NCBI RefSeq assembly: GCF_009688965.1
Contig: NZ_AP021875.1
Location: 4,898,001 to 4,962,000 of the forward strand
Origin: Desulfosarcina widdelii
GTDB lineage: Bacteria; Desulfobacterota; Desulfobacteria; Desulfobacterales; Desulfosarcinaceae
Reading direction: 5' to 3'
DNA length: 64,000 nucleotides
Below, piece after piece: positions 50,407-59,220 of the stretch. Numbering within the stretch: position 1 is the stretch's first letter; each line of letters starts with the position of its first letter. The translations under genes and the position numbers were made by a program. The notes under the pieces were generated by a model. That model did not search any database. It was given only the letters and a program-made list of their open reading frames with translations, and was not told the DNA's origin.

Positions 50407-51762
50407 TCAGGAAGATGTCTCATCGGCGAACGAGAAGAGTTTTCTCTCCATGAGGATATGCAGCAGGATGCCGATACCCAGCCCCCAAGCGGCGCCGTGC
50501 ATGGCCAGGACAATGGCCATGGTGCCGGCAACGCCCAGTTCCGCCGGATTCTCGATCTGTTTGAACGCGGTAATGATGCACAGGTAGCCGGTGACCACCA
50601 GGGTCAAAGACAAACCGATGGGAAGGAAGGGTTTGAAGAAGCTGACCAGCGGCAGGATAAACAGCGCCAGGAATCCGGCGATCCAGAAGGTTCCGCTGCC
50701 GCTGAAAATGGAGTCCATTGCCTGCCGGCCCTGGCGGTAGCGGTCCGCCACCGTGGCGGTTACCGCCGTCCAGATGGGTCCCGCCAAACCCGGATAAGGA
50801 GCCAGGAACGCGTGCAACACGTTGCGCACGCCGGTTACCAGATGGATGCGGTCGACATCCGTATCCACCTTCTCGTCAGCACGCGTTTCGGCCGAGGCGC
50901 TGTTTACCAGCACCGTGCCGACAATGACGTCGCCGAAGGCAATGATATAGGCAATGATGGCGGTGGGCAAGGCCTTGGCAAAAAGATCCGGGCCCGGGAA
51001 CCCGACAGTAAAGGGAAGGTAGTGCCACATTTCCTTGAAGGCCGGAACCGTAATGCCGAATTGAATATCGGGGACCGGATACTCCTTGACCAGCATTCCG
51101 ATGCCGATGGCCAGGATCATGGCGGGGACCATGCCGTATTTTCCTAAAAGCTTGGCAAATCCGTTTTTCTGTCGCAGCTTTAAAAATGAGACCGAGAAGA
51201 GCATGTAGAAGCAGATCAGCGAGCCCAGTCCGATGGCGATGGGGGTGTTGGGGATGCGTCCACCCATCTTCAGTTCTCCCATGAACGCCGCAACCCCTGC
51301 TCCCAGCAGGATGCCCGCTTTTATGGAGGGCGGTACGTTTTTGACCACTTTACTGCTCAGTTTGGTGACGCCAAGCAGAAGAAAGATCGTGGCAACCAGC
51401 AACTGGAGAGCAACCAGCGCCTGGATGGCCTCGGGGCCGGGTTCGAACTGAGACAGATACAGCAGCACCACGGGAATGGCCGGCGTGATCCAACCGGGAA
51501 CCATGGGTACGCCCAAAAACGCCGGCAGCATGAACCCGACGCCGCAGACAAACACATAGGCCAGGGCCACTTCATAGGGCAGTCCCAGATGCTTTTCGAG
51601 CAGGGGAATCATGGCCAGGCTCACCACAAAGAGGATCATGGCCTGAACGAACTCCACCCATTCCCAACTGTAGTGGATCAGGGGCAGTCTTATTTTGAAA
51701 GGACCCAGCGGCCAGTACGGTTGTTCTTCTCCTTCGTTTCGTTGGTACATGGAAAACGCCAT
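50407..51762 (-). CDS. NCS2/SLC23-like membrane permease
   Basis: The 451-residue protein has about 12 hydrophobic segments and motifs that recall the xanthine/uracil permease superfamily, such as FVCGVGFMLPAFLGVPMVPGWITPAIPVVLLY near residue 75, KAGILLGAGVAAFMG near 150, and IIAFGDVIVGTVLVNSASAETRADEK near 270. The substrate is not readable and may be an organic acid. It follows the CoA ligase gene after 102 bases on the same strand, which suggests uptake coupled to activation. Confidence 0.8.
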   Translation of the reverse strand: MAFSMYQRNEGEEQPYWPLGPFKIRLPLIHYSWEWVEFVQAMILFVVSLAMIPLLEKHLGLPYEVALAYVFVCGVGFMLPAFLGVPMVPGWITPAIPVVLLYLSQFEPGPEAIQALVALQLLVATIFLLLGVTKLSSKVVKNVPPSIKAGILLGAGVAAFMGELKMGGRIPNTPIAIGLGSLICFYMLFSVSFLKLRQKNGFAKLLGKYGMVPAMILAIGIGMLVKEYPVPDIQFGITVPAFKEMWHYLPFTVGFPGPDLFAKALPTAIIAYIIAFGDVIVGTVLVNSASAETRADEKVDTDVDRIHLVTGVRNVLHAFLAPYPGLAGPIWTAVTATVADRYRQGRQAMDSIFSGSGTFWIAGFLALFILPLVSFFKPFLPIGLSLTLVVTGYLCIITAFKQIENPAELGVAGTMAIVLAMHGAAWGLGIGILLHILMERKLFSFADETSS

Positions 51763-51864
51763 TTTCAGCCTCCTGAAAGTTAGGTGTTAATGAGCCTAAA
51801 CTCCGGTAGTCGGTACTGTTATTCGATCCGGGTGAGAAAAAAACCTGCCGGTTGTCCGAGGCGG

Positions 51865-53475
51865 TCAGTTCACCATGCGATCCCTGCCGGCCCATTCTTT
51901 TTCCCGCAATTTGAACTTTTGGATCTTGCCGGTGGCGGTTTTCGGCAGTTCGCCGAATTCGACGTATTTGGGGGCCTTGAAGCGCGCCAGGTTTTCCTTG
52001 CAGAAGGCGATGATATCCTCGGCCGTCGGAGAGCTGTTGGATTTGGCGACCACGAAGGCCTTGGGAACCTCTCCCCATTTGGTGTCGGGAACCGGAACGA
52101 CGGCGACTTCGAGAATATCGGGATGGCGGTAGAGAACGTTTTCCACCTCGACGGTGGAGATGTTCTCACCGCCGCTGATAATGATGTCTTTTTTGCGATC
52201 CATGATCTGGATGTAATTGTCCGGATGCATCACGGCCAGGTCTCCACTGTGGAACCAGCCGCCCTTGAAGGCGGTTTCGGTGGCCTCCGGATCATTGTAA
52301 TAGCCAAGCATGACGTTGTTGCCGCGCATGACGATTTCTCCCATGGTCCGGCCGTCGCGGGGAACCGGCTGCATGGTTTCCGGGTTGACGACATCCATGT
52401 ACTGGGCGACGATATAGGGTACACCCTGGCGGGACTTGAGCTGGGACCGCTCATCAGCCGAAAGGTTGTCCCATTGGGTTTGCCACTGGCATACGCTGTG
52501 GGGACCGAAGACCTCGGTCAATCCGTAGGTCTGGGTGATGTTGGCGCCGATGCTTTCCATGTTCTGGATGACCGTGGGCGCAGGAGGCGCACCGGCCGTC
52601 ATGATTTCGAGCTTTTTCTTCAGTTGGATGCTGTTCTCGGTGGCGTAGGTCGACATGCCGATGAGGATGGTGGGGGCGGCGCAAAGGTGGGTCACCCCTT
52701 CCTCGCCCACAATTTTGAAGATCTCTTCCGGAACGACTTTGCGCAGGCAGACGTGGGTGGCCCCCAGGGCCGTGATGCCCCAGGTGAAGCACCAACCGTT
52801 GCAGTGAAACATGGGCAGGGTCCACAGGTAAACGGAATTGGCGCTGGTTCCGAACTCGAGCTGTTCTCCAATGGCGTTGAGATAGGCGCCGCGGTGATGG
52901 TACATGACGCCTTTGGGCAGTCCGGTCGTGCCGCTGGTGTAGTTGATGGTGGCGATCTGGCGTTCGTTGTCCACCTCTATCGCCACCGGCGAGGGATCGC
53001 CCCCGGCCAGAAATTCTTCGTATTCCGGTCCGTCCAGCGGCATTTCGTCACTGACGTCGCAGATATTCACCACGGTATGGACTTTTTTCAGTTGGGACAG
53101 AACAGGCCCGATCAATCCGGCGAACTCGTTGTCCACAAACAATGCCTTGGCATCCGAATGGTTGACGATGTATGCGATTTCGTTGGCCGACAGGCGAATG
53201 TTGATGCTCACCAGGGCCGCGCCGATCATGGGGACCGCGTAGTGGGCTTCCAGCATGGGGGGCGTATTGGGGCAGATAAACGCCACCTTGTCGCCCTTGC
53301 CGATTCCTTTGGCTTTCAGGGCGCTGGCCAACCGGTTGACCCGCTCGTAAAACTGGCGGTAGGTGCGCCGCGTGTCCCCGTAAATCACGGCCTCCTTTTG
53401 AGGAAACACCTCGGCGCTGCGCAGCAGGAATTTTACCGGGCTGAGAACATCGTAGTTGACGGAGGATTCACTCAT
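51865..53475 (-). CDS. AMP-dependent acyl-CoA ligase (long/medium chain type)
   Basis: The 536-residue ANL enzyme has INYTSGTTGLPKGVMYHHRG near residue 175, QTYGLTEVFGPHSVCQW near 315, HSGDLAVMHPDNYIQIMDRKKDIIISGGENIS near 400-430, and KTATGKIQKFKLR at the C-terminus with the catalytic Lys. It resembles the short FadD-like ligases that include AlkK-type enzymes. AAAGGAAAG precedes the ATG. It forms a probable two-gene unit with the permease. Confidence 0.93.
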   Translation of the reverse strand: MSESSVNYDVLSPVKFLLRSAEVFPQKEAVIYGDTRRTYRQFYERVNRLASALKAKGIGKGDKVAFICPNTPPMLEAHYAVPMIGAALVSINIRLSANEIAYIVNHSDAKALFVDNEFAGLIGPVLSQLKKVHTVVNICDVSDEMPLDGPEYEEFLAGGDPSPVAIEVDNERQIATINYTSGTTGLPKGVMYHHRGAYLNAIGEQLEFGTSANSVYLWTLPMFHCNGWCFTWGITALGATHVCLRKVVPEEIFKIVGEEGVTHLCAAPTILIGMSTYATENSIQLKKKLEIMTAGAPPAPTVIQNMESIGANITQTYGLTEVFGPHSVCQWQTQWDNLSADERSQLKSRQGVPYIVAQYMDVVNPETMQPVPRDGRTMGEIVMRGNNVMLGYYNDPEATETAFKGGWFHSGDLAVMHPDNYIQIMDRKKDIIISGGENISTVEVENVLYRHPDILEVAVVPVPDTKWGEVPKAFVVAKSNSSPTAEDIIAFCKENLARFKAPKYVEFGELPKTATGKIQKFKLREKEWAGRDRMVN

Positions 53476-53841
53476 GGCTTCTTTCCTTTTCTTGAGATGA
53501 ATGAACTAAATAAATGAGGGATTAAGAGATGAATGATATTTATGCGCAGGGGCGAGAGAAAACAATCGGGTGAGAACGGATTTTGATATTGCCACCGATC
53601 TGAAGGGATCTAATCTTTTAACCTACAGGAAAATAGGTCCGGAAAAACAATAATTGGAAAAAGGCAGCATCCGGGGGGACAGCGGCGAATTCGTTCGTGT
53701 CCGTTCAGAAATAGTCAAATTGGTTTGAGATCAAGGCTTTCGAAAAATTTTTCCGGAGGTATATGGGTTGATATTCCGAGGGAAAATTTTTCGTATAACG
53801 CAGATATCGGACTAATTGGGCATTTATGGATGGACACGATG
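53476..53841. other. intergenic region upstream of the ligase, with repeat copy C
   Basis: The first part contains two direct copies of GAGATGAATGA (53494-53504 and 53526-53536), 32 bp apart, in the expected promoter region of the ligase. The rest is taken up by repeat copy C. No gene is evident. Confidence 0.5.
53698..53829. repeat. 130-bp palindromic repeat, family copy C
   Basis: Same order as copy A: GAGATCAAGGCTTTCGAAAA, a degenerate arm TTTTTCC, GGAGGTATATGGGTTGATAT, arm GGAAAATTTTTCG, TATAACGCAGATATCGG and an AATTGGGCATTTATGG end. It starts after the ligase promoter region and ends 12 bases before the response regulator's stop. Confidence 0.85.
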
Positions 53842-54504
53842 TTATTTTGACGTTTTTTGCAGCCAATAAACGGCAACCTTGACCAGTTCGGTGTAATGCT
53901 TGAGATTGAGCTTCTCTTTGATCCGTTCCCGGTAGGTGCCGATGGTCTTGATGCTCAGTTTCATGCGGCTGGCGATCTCGCGGGTCGACATGCCTTCGCC
54001 GATGTAGCGAAAGACTTCAAGCTCCCTTCCGGTCAACTGGTCCAGGGGCGAGGTGTCGACCGGAGCGTTGGGGGACATCAAGCGTTGAAACACTTTTTCC
54101 TTGACCTTGTCGCTGGCGTAAAGTTTGCCGTCGAGCACCTGGTGAATGGCCTCCACTGCAACGGGAATGGCTTCCTGCTTCATCAGATAGCCCCGTGCAC
54201 CGGCCAGAAGCGCCCGCTCGGCGTAAAGCGATTCGTCGTACATGGACACCACCAGTACGGGCAACCCCTGGAACCGGCTGCTGATATCCTGGATCAGATC
54301 GATGCCGCTGCTTTCTTTGAGGGAAATGTCGGCAATGACCAGGTCGGGTTGAAGCGCTTTAATGGCGCGGATCGCTTTTTTGTGGGTATCCTCGCTGCCG
54401 CAGACCACCAGGTCCTCGGCCTTGTTGATCAGTTCGCTCATCCCCAGGCAAAAAATCGGGTGATCGTCGACAATGAGAATTTTTTTTCGCCGTTCGGTCG
54501 CCAT
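53842..54504 (-). CDS. NarL/FixJ-type response regulator
   Basis: The 220-residue protein has a receiver domain (phosphoacceptor Asp59 in LVIADISLKE; Lys in YLMKQEAIP near 110) and a LuxR helix-turn-helix (LTGRELEVFRYIGEGMSTREIASRMKLSIKTI, about 155-215). It is the likely partner of the histidine kinase encoded just upstream; the kinase stop is only four bases before this start. The ATG at 54504 is chosen over an upstream TTG. The regulon is unknown. Confidence 0.93.
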   Translation of the reverse strand: MATERRKKILIVDDHPIFCLGMSELINKAEDLVVCGSEDTHKKAIRAIKALQPDLVIADISLKESSGIDLIQDISSRFQGLPVLVVSMYDESLYAERALLAGARGYLMKQEAIPVAVEAIHQVLDGKLYASDKVKEKVFQRLMSPNAPVDTSPLDQLTGRELEVFRYIGEGMSTREIASRMKLSIKTIGTYRERIKEKLNLKHYTELVKVAVYWLQKTSK

Positions 54505-54508
54505 GTAC

Positions 54509-56707
54509 TTATAGTCCTTCGCTGACAAAGGGCGCTGTTTTCAAAAAAACGTCAATGGCAGTGCCCGTTTCGCTATTGCTGTCGATGCGAAACGTTGCCT
54601 GAATAATTTTGGCACGGTACTGCATGATTTGCAAACCGATTCCACCCGATTTCATCTCTTTGGGCAACCCTTTGCCATTGTCGACCACTTTCAGGTGGAT
54701 GCGGCCATCCTCCCTGAGCAGATGAATCTCGATCCGGTCGGCTTCCGCGTGTTTGACCGCATTTTGAATGGCTTCCTGAGCGATGTAGTAGAGATGGGTG
54801 GCCACGGTATTGTCCGCCACGACGACCTGATCGTCGCCCTTGAACCTGCAGTCAGTGGCAAAGACCGCTTCGGTTTGCCGGGCGACGTCTTCCAGAGCGG
54901 CGTTCAGTCCGTGTGCAACCAGATGAACCGGGCAAAGCCCCCGGGAAAGGGTGCGGGCCTTTTCGGTGGCCGATTCCATCAGATCGACCACCTTCTGGGC
55001 CAGGGGAACATCCGGTGAAGCACATTCGCGGAGGTTTTCGGCCAGTACGGTGTTCAACCCATGAATCCCGATCAAATGCGGGCATAGATCGTCGTGCAGG
55101 TCCTGGCCGATGCGGCGTCGGACCTGGTCGCCGATGTCCATCACCTGCTGCTGGAGTTGCTGGGACAGGGTGACGTCCCTGAGGATGATGACGCTTCCTT
55201 CCAGTTCCCCCCTGCGATTTCGGAAGGTGGCCCCGCTGATGCTGACATCCACGATGCGCCCGCTTTTGTTGTAGCGCCGTGTGGGGACGCTGGACAGGGT
55301 CTCGCCGGCGATCATGGTGGCGATCATGCGATGGGTTTCCTCCCAGTTTTCCTCGGGGACAAAGTGGTCCATTTTATGACCGAGGCAGGATTCCAGGGGC
55401 CATCCAAAAATTTTCGTGAAGGCCGGATTAAAGTAGGTAACCAGGCCCTGCATGTCATAGACGACAATGGGGTCGGGAGCAGCCTCCATGACGGACCGGT
55501 AGCGCGCTTCGCTCTCTTTTAACGCCTCTTCGACCTGGCGCCGCTGGTCCATCTGTTTTTCCAGGTCGTTGCGGTAGGCTTCGATGCGGTCCGCAAAGCG
55601 ATTGTAGTAAAGGGCCAACTGGCCCATCTCGTCTTCGGACGCGGGAACCATGCGCGAAGAAAAATCCCCCGTCATCATGAGATTGAAATGGTGAATCAGG
55701 TTTTTCAACGGCCGGGTGATGGAACTGCTGATCTTAAACGAGATGGGAAGCAGCAGCAGAAAGGTCAACACCGCCGTTGCCAGGATCATGCTGCGGATCG
55801 TCCGCAAGGGGGCGTAAAATTCGTCCAGATAGCTGCAGGCCCCCACGATCCAGTCAAATTCGGGAATATGGTCGAACATGACCAGCTTGTACCTGGCTTT
55901 ACTTTCGTCGGGATTCTTCCACGGATAGCTTATTTTTCCGGATTTCTCGTGCTGCATTTGAACCAGGTACTGGTTGGGCAGATCGTCGCTTTCCAGTATG
56001 TTGACCCCCTGGATTTTGGGATGGATGATGGCCTTGCCGTTTCCATCGATGACAAAGGAATATCCGGTTTCTCCAAAACGCATTTCCAGAACGCTTTTCT
56101 CGAAATCTTCCACATTGACCAGGCTCATGAACTCGCTGCGGTAGCTGGAGACCGAAACGATCCAATCCCAGGGTTCGAAATAAAGCATATACAGGGCCTT
56201 GGGCCTGGCGTCGGACTCGCCCGGATTTTTCCAGTCATACTCCACATACCCCTTTTTCCTGGCCATCTGGGTCCTGACGAAGGCAAAATCGGCAACATTG
56301 GCCGAAAGAAGCTCCTGTCGGGGATGAAGGGTCACATTCCCGGCACTGTCGAGGCAGTAGATATATCCCGAGTCCCCGATCTTCTGGGCCAGCAAAAGGG
56401 GGGTGACGGTTTCCTTGGCCTGGCTTTCGGAAAGGTTCCCTTTTTGCTGCAGGTCGTAATAGTGCCGGATGATATCGATGTTTTTCTCGGCCACGGCCCG
56501 CAGATGATTCTTGATCGAAACGGAAACGGACGTGCGCACAAGATTCTGGATGGAGCGGGTCGTATTGTTCAACTCGTTTTCCAGGCTGACCGTCAATTGA
56601 TTGCGAACGAAGAAATAGATGAAAGCGCTGCCCATGGAGATGGAAAGAATCAGGACCAGGCTGTAACCGAACAGCAATTTGTGCCGAATGCGGATTTTTT
56701 TAAACAT
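54509..56707 (-). CDS. membrane histidine kinase with tandem Cache domains, HAMP and PAS
   Basis: The 732-residue protein has membrane helices at about 10-33 and 305-327 that flank a periplasmic part with two similar Cache units: GDSGYIYCLDSAGNVTLHP and GETGYSFVIDGNGKAIIHP begin corresponding strands, and KNPGESDARPKALYMLYFEPWDWIV pairs with KNPDESKARYKLVMFDHIPEFDWIV. HAMP (about 328-380), a coiled coil and PAS (about 400-510) follow. The kinase core is of the NarX/DegS type, with phosphorylated His538 in GQDLHDDLCPHL and the ATP-binding region HLYYIAQEAIQNAVKHA and DNGKGLP. The start is at 56707. It would sense a small periplasmic organic ligand. Confidence 0.92.
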   Translation of the reverse strand: MFKKIRIRHKLLFGYSLVLILSISMGSAFIYFFVRNQLTVSLENELNNTTRSIQNLVRTSVSVSIKNHLRAVAEKNIDIIRHYYDLQQKGNLSESQAKETVTPLLLAQKIGDSGYIYCLDSAGNVTLHPRQELLSANVADFAFVRTQMARKKGYVEYDWKNPGESDARPKALYMLYFEPWDWIVSVSSYRSEFMSLVNVEDFEKSVLEMRFGETGYSFVIDGNGKAIIHPKIQGVNILESDDLPNQYLVQMQHEKSGKISYPWKNPDESKARYKLVMFDHIPEFDWIVGACSYLDEFYAPLRTIRSMILATAVLTFLLLLPISFKISSSITRPLKNLIHHFNLMMTGDFSSRMVPASEDEMGQLALYYNRFADRIEAYRNDLEKQMDQRRQVEEALKESEARYRSVMEAAPDPIVVYDMQGLVTYFNPAFTKIFGWPLESCLGHKMDHFVPEENWEETHRMIATMIAGETLSSVPTRRYNKSGRIVDVSISGATFRNRRGELEGSVIILRDVTLSQQLQQQVMDIGDQVRRRIGQDLHDDLCPHLIGIHGLNTVLAENLRECASPDVPLAQKVVDLMESATEKARTLSRGLCPVHLVAHGLNAALEDVARQTEAVFATDCRFKGDDQVVVADNTVATHLYYIAQEAIQNAVKHAEADRIEIHLLREDGRIHLKVVDNGKGLPKEMKSGGIGLQIMQYRAKIIQATFRIDSNSETGTAIDVFLKTAPFVSEGL

Positions 56708-57019
56708 GGCGGTCTTGTCTCTTTTATAAGCGGGTATACGGAAGTTATCCCGATACGATGGTGGTTTTGGATAGCACGCCACCCTCGGGCACTCAATTGG
56801 TTTTTTTCGGAAGGGGCGTGCGTGCGAAGAGACGGAAAAATAGAGGAAAGGCGGAAAATCAAGTGGTATATAGAACCTGTCATTGCTTTGCCCAGACCAG
56901 GCTGAATGCTGGATCCGGCTAACCGGCATGGACGAATCGATCCGTTTGACAAACCGGCAACCCCGGTGAGCGGCCGCCCTCTTTTTTGTTCAGCAGTCTC
57001 TGTAAATACCGACCTTTGA
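56708..57019. other. intergenic stretch upstream of the histidine kinase
   Basis: The kinase frame stays open upstream of its ATG, but the extra residues are not domain-like. I see no RNA gene, terminator or ribosome-binding site for another gene here. The TPR pseudogene begins at its right end. Confidence 0.4.
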
Positions 57020-57337
57020 GACGGGATTTGTAAGGCTATCCGCCTTAATCCAGTTACACCTATAACTTACCTAAATATGTTAGCATGGGCCTATTTTCAT
57101 AATGAACAGTATGAAGAAGCGATACCGCTATGGAATAAGATTATAGAGCTTAATCCCGATTATCTCTTTGCGTATCAAATGTCAGGTGATGAGATCAAAG
57201 CACGTGAATCTGTTGTTGAAATTTTAAGGATTAAACCAGCTTACTCTATGGAATGGGTAAAAAAATTGACTATTAAAAATGACGAACGTAAAAAGCGCAT
57301 AGTTGAGGCATATCGCAAGGCTGGAATCCCGGAGTAG
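57020..57337 (+). pseudogene. remnant of a TPR-repeat protein
   Basis: The open frame, which has no start codon at its left end and follows a stop codon, encodes tetratricopeptide-like helices: KAIRLNPVTPITYLNMLAWA, then YFHNEQYEEAIPLWNKIIEL, then KARESVVEILRIKP and a tail ending RKAGIPE. This matches the C-terminal end of TPR proteins such as those fused to class III adenylate cyclases. The N-terminus is gone, and about 15 residues seem missing between LFAYQM and SGDEIKARE. The DNA is clearly more AT-rich than its surroundings, so it is probably transferred DNA in decay. Confidence 0.7.
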
Positions 57338-57511
57338 CAACTGTAAAAAGCTCCCATTAATGCAGGGTTTGCAATTCTAAAACCTGTTATACCTCCAACG
57401 ATCCTGCGATAATCCTTAAGATCGCCGAACGCCTCCGTTTTGGGCATGTTCCCGCGCAATTACGATTTTCTATGGTCTTCAGCCTTAATGGATAGCGGCA
57501 AGGGGACGGGG

Positions 57512-58402
57512 TTATGGCTGCTTGTCGGAGTACATCTCTCCGGCGTGGTAGGAACTTCTCACGAAAGGGCCAGAGGCGACTTTGTCGAAGCCGATTTCCA
57601 GGGCGACCCGGCGCCAGCGGTCGAAGGCTTCCGGCGGTACAAACTCGACCACGGGCAGATGGTTTGCGGTGGGTTGCAGGTACTGGCCGATGGTCAGCAT
57701 GCGGCAGCCGGTGGCGTGAATGTCGGCGATGGCCTGCCGGACCTCGTCCTCCGATTCGCCCAAACCCAGCATAATGCCGGACTTGGCCGGGATGGCCGAA
57801 TCGATCTGTTTGACGCGGGCCAGCAGATCCAGGGAACGGCGGTAGTCGGCTTCAGGGCGAACCGTCGGGTAAAGGCGCGCGACGGTTTCCATGTTGTGGT
57901 TGAGCACCTCTGGGCGGGCGGCCATGACGGTTTCCAGGGCCTTCCGGTCACCCTGAAAATCCGGAATGAGAACTTCCACCTGAACGCCGGTGATCTTTTC
58001 CTTCAGGGCGCGGATGGTGGCGGAAAAATGAGCGGCCCCACCGTCCGGCAGGTCGTCCCGGGTCACCGAGGTAACGACCACGTAGCGCAGCTTCATGTCG
58101 GCGGCGGCTTGGGCCACTCGCCGGGGTTCGTCGGGGTCCAGGGGGCCCGGTTGGCCGCCGTCGATGTTGCAGAAGCGGCAGTTGCGGGTGCAGGTGCCCC
58201 CCATGATCAGAAAGGTGGCCGTGTGGGCGGAGAAGCATTCGAACTGGTTGGGGCAGTTGGCCTCCTGACACACGGTGTGAAGCCGGCCCTTGTCGATCAT
58301 GGACCGGATGCGCTCGTACGCCGGGCCCGATGGAAGTTTTCTTCTCAGCCAGGCAGGCTTGCCGGTGCGGATGGATGTGGGTTTTGGGTTTGTTGAGTTC
58401 AT
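57512..58402 (-). CDS. lipA: lipoyl synthase
   Basis: LipA inserts two sulfurs into protein-bound octanoyl groups, here probably on GcvH. The 296-residue radical SAM protein has the auxiliary cluster Cys45, Cys50 and Cys56 (CQEANCPNQFEC) and the radical SAM CxxxCxxC (Cys71, Cys75, Cys78 in GTCTRNCRFCNI), and its C-terminal RSSYHAGE carries the conserved Ser ligand. The start lacks a ribosome-binding site and lies between two direct 15-base repeats. A longer start at 58483 would overlap lipB. Confidence 0.94.
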   Translation of the reverse strand: MNSTNPKPTSIRTGKPAWLRRKLPSGPAYERIRSMIDKGRLHTVCQEANCPNQFECFSAHTATFLIMGGTCTRNCRFCNIDGGQPGPLDPDEPRRVAQAAADMKLRYVVVTSVTRDDLPDGGAAHFSATIRALKEKITGVQVEVLIPDFQGDRKALETVMAARPEVLNHNMETVARLYPTVRPEADYRRSLDLLARVKQIDSAIPAKSGIMLGLGESEDEVRQAIADIHATGCRMLTIGQYLQPTANHLPVVEFVPPEAFDRWRRVALEIGFDKVASGPFVRSSYHAGEMYSDKQP

Positions 58403-58420
58403 TGAGTTTTGGGTTTGTTG
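58381..58420. repeat. 15-base direct repeat around the lipA start
   Basis: GTTTTGGGTTTGTTG occurs at 58381-58395 and again at 58406-58420, a 25-base period. The lipA ATG (minus strand, 58400-58402) lies in the ten bases between them. Confidence 0.8.
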
Positions 58421-58457
58421 CGTTTGTCGGGTTGAATGGTTTTCCGCTGCCGACTTT

Positions 58458-59156
58458 CTACATCTTGAATGCGATCTTCCCATACAATTGTTCTGCGGGC
58501 AGGGTTGTCAATGAAATTCCGAAAACGACCGACAGGTGCCGGGCCATTTCCCCGCATGCCTCCTCCATGGGAACGGGGCCGCCCATGTGGCGTTCGAAAG
58601 AGGTCATGCGCACCCGGTCGAGGCCGCAGGGATTGATCCAATCGAAGGGTTCCATGTCCGTGTTGACGTTCAGGGCCAGGCCATGGAAGCTGACGCCCCG
58701 GCGGACGGTGATGCCGATGCTGCCCAGTTTGTTGCCGCCCAGCCAGACACCGCGGTTGGCCGGATCGGTACCGGCAGGGATATCCCAGTGGGCGGCGGTG
58801 CGGATCATGGCCTGCTCCAGGCCGGAAACAAAGTCCACCACCTTGATGCGCCGGCGCTTGATGTCGATGATGGGGTAAACCACCAATTGGCCGGGTCCGT
58901 GGTAGGTGATGTTGCCGCCCCGGTCGGTGGGCATCACGGCCACCTTTTTCTCCGAGAGAAAATCGTCCGAGACGCACAGGTTTTCCCGGCCGCCGCGCCG
59001 GCCCAGAGTAAACACCCGGGGGTGTTCCAGGCACAGAATTACGTCGGCCTCCAACCGGCCGGAATTTTTTGATTCGACGACGGCCAGTTGGAGGTCGAGG
59101 GCCTTCTGGTACTTGGTTTCCGGCAGTTCGACCCACCAGCAGGGGATTTCTCGCAT
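58458..59156 (-). CDS. lipB: octanoyl-[GcvH/E2] transferase (lipoate biosynthesis)
   Basis: LipB moves octanoyl from acyl carrier protein to a lysine of lipoyl domains. The 232-residue protein has LEHPRVFTLGRRGG near residue 45, PTDRGGNITYHGPGQLVVYPI near 80, the catalytic Lys in GGNKLGSIGI near 140, and the Cys in NPCGLDRVRMTS near 180. An ATG at 59156 is chosen; a GTG nine codons earlier is possible. It is followed by lipA 55 bases later. Confidence 0.93.
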   Translation of the reverse strand: MREIPCWWVELPETKYQKALDLQLAVVESKNSGRLEADVILCLEHPRVFTLGRRGGRENLCVSDDFLSEKKVAVMPTDRGGNITYHGPGQLVVYPIIDIKRRRIKVVDFVSGLEQAMIRTAAHWDIPAGTDPANRGVWLGGNKLGSIGITVRRGVSFHGLALNVNTDMEPFDWINPCGLDRVRMTSFERHMGGPVPMEEACGEMARHLSVVFGISLTTLPAEQLYGKIAFKM

Positions 59157-59220
59157 CTCTTTTTTCTCAGGTGAATTGGGCACCGTTCAACATTGATAAA
59201 CTCGTAAAATTTACCAGATG

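Noticed and set aside
57241-57459. 72-codon minus-strand frame over the end of the TPR remnant as a transposase piece
   Set aside because: No transposase motif or inverted repeats were recognised; most of it is antisense to the TPR remnant.
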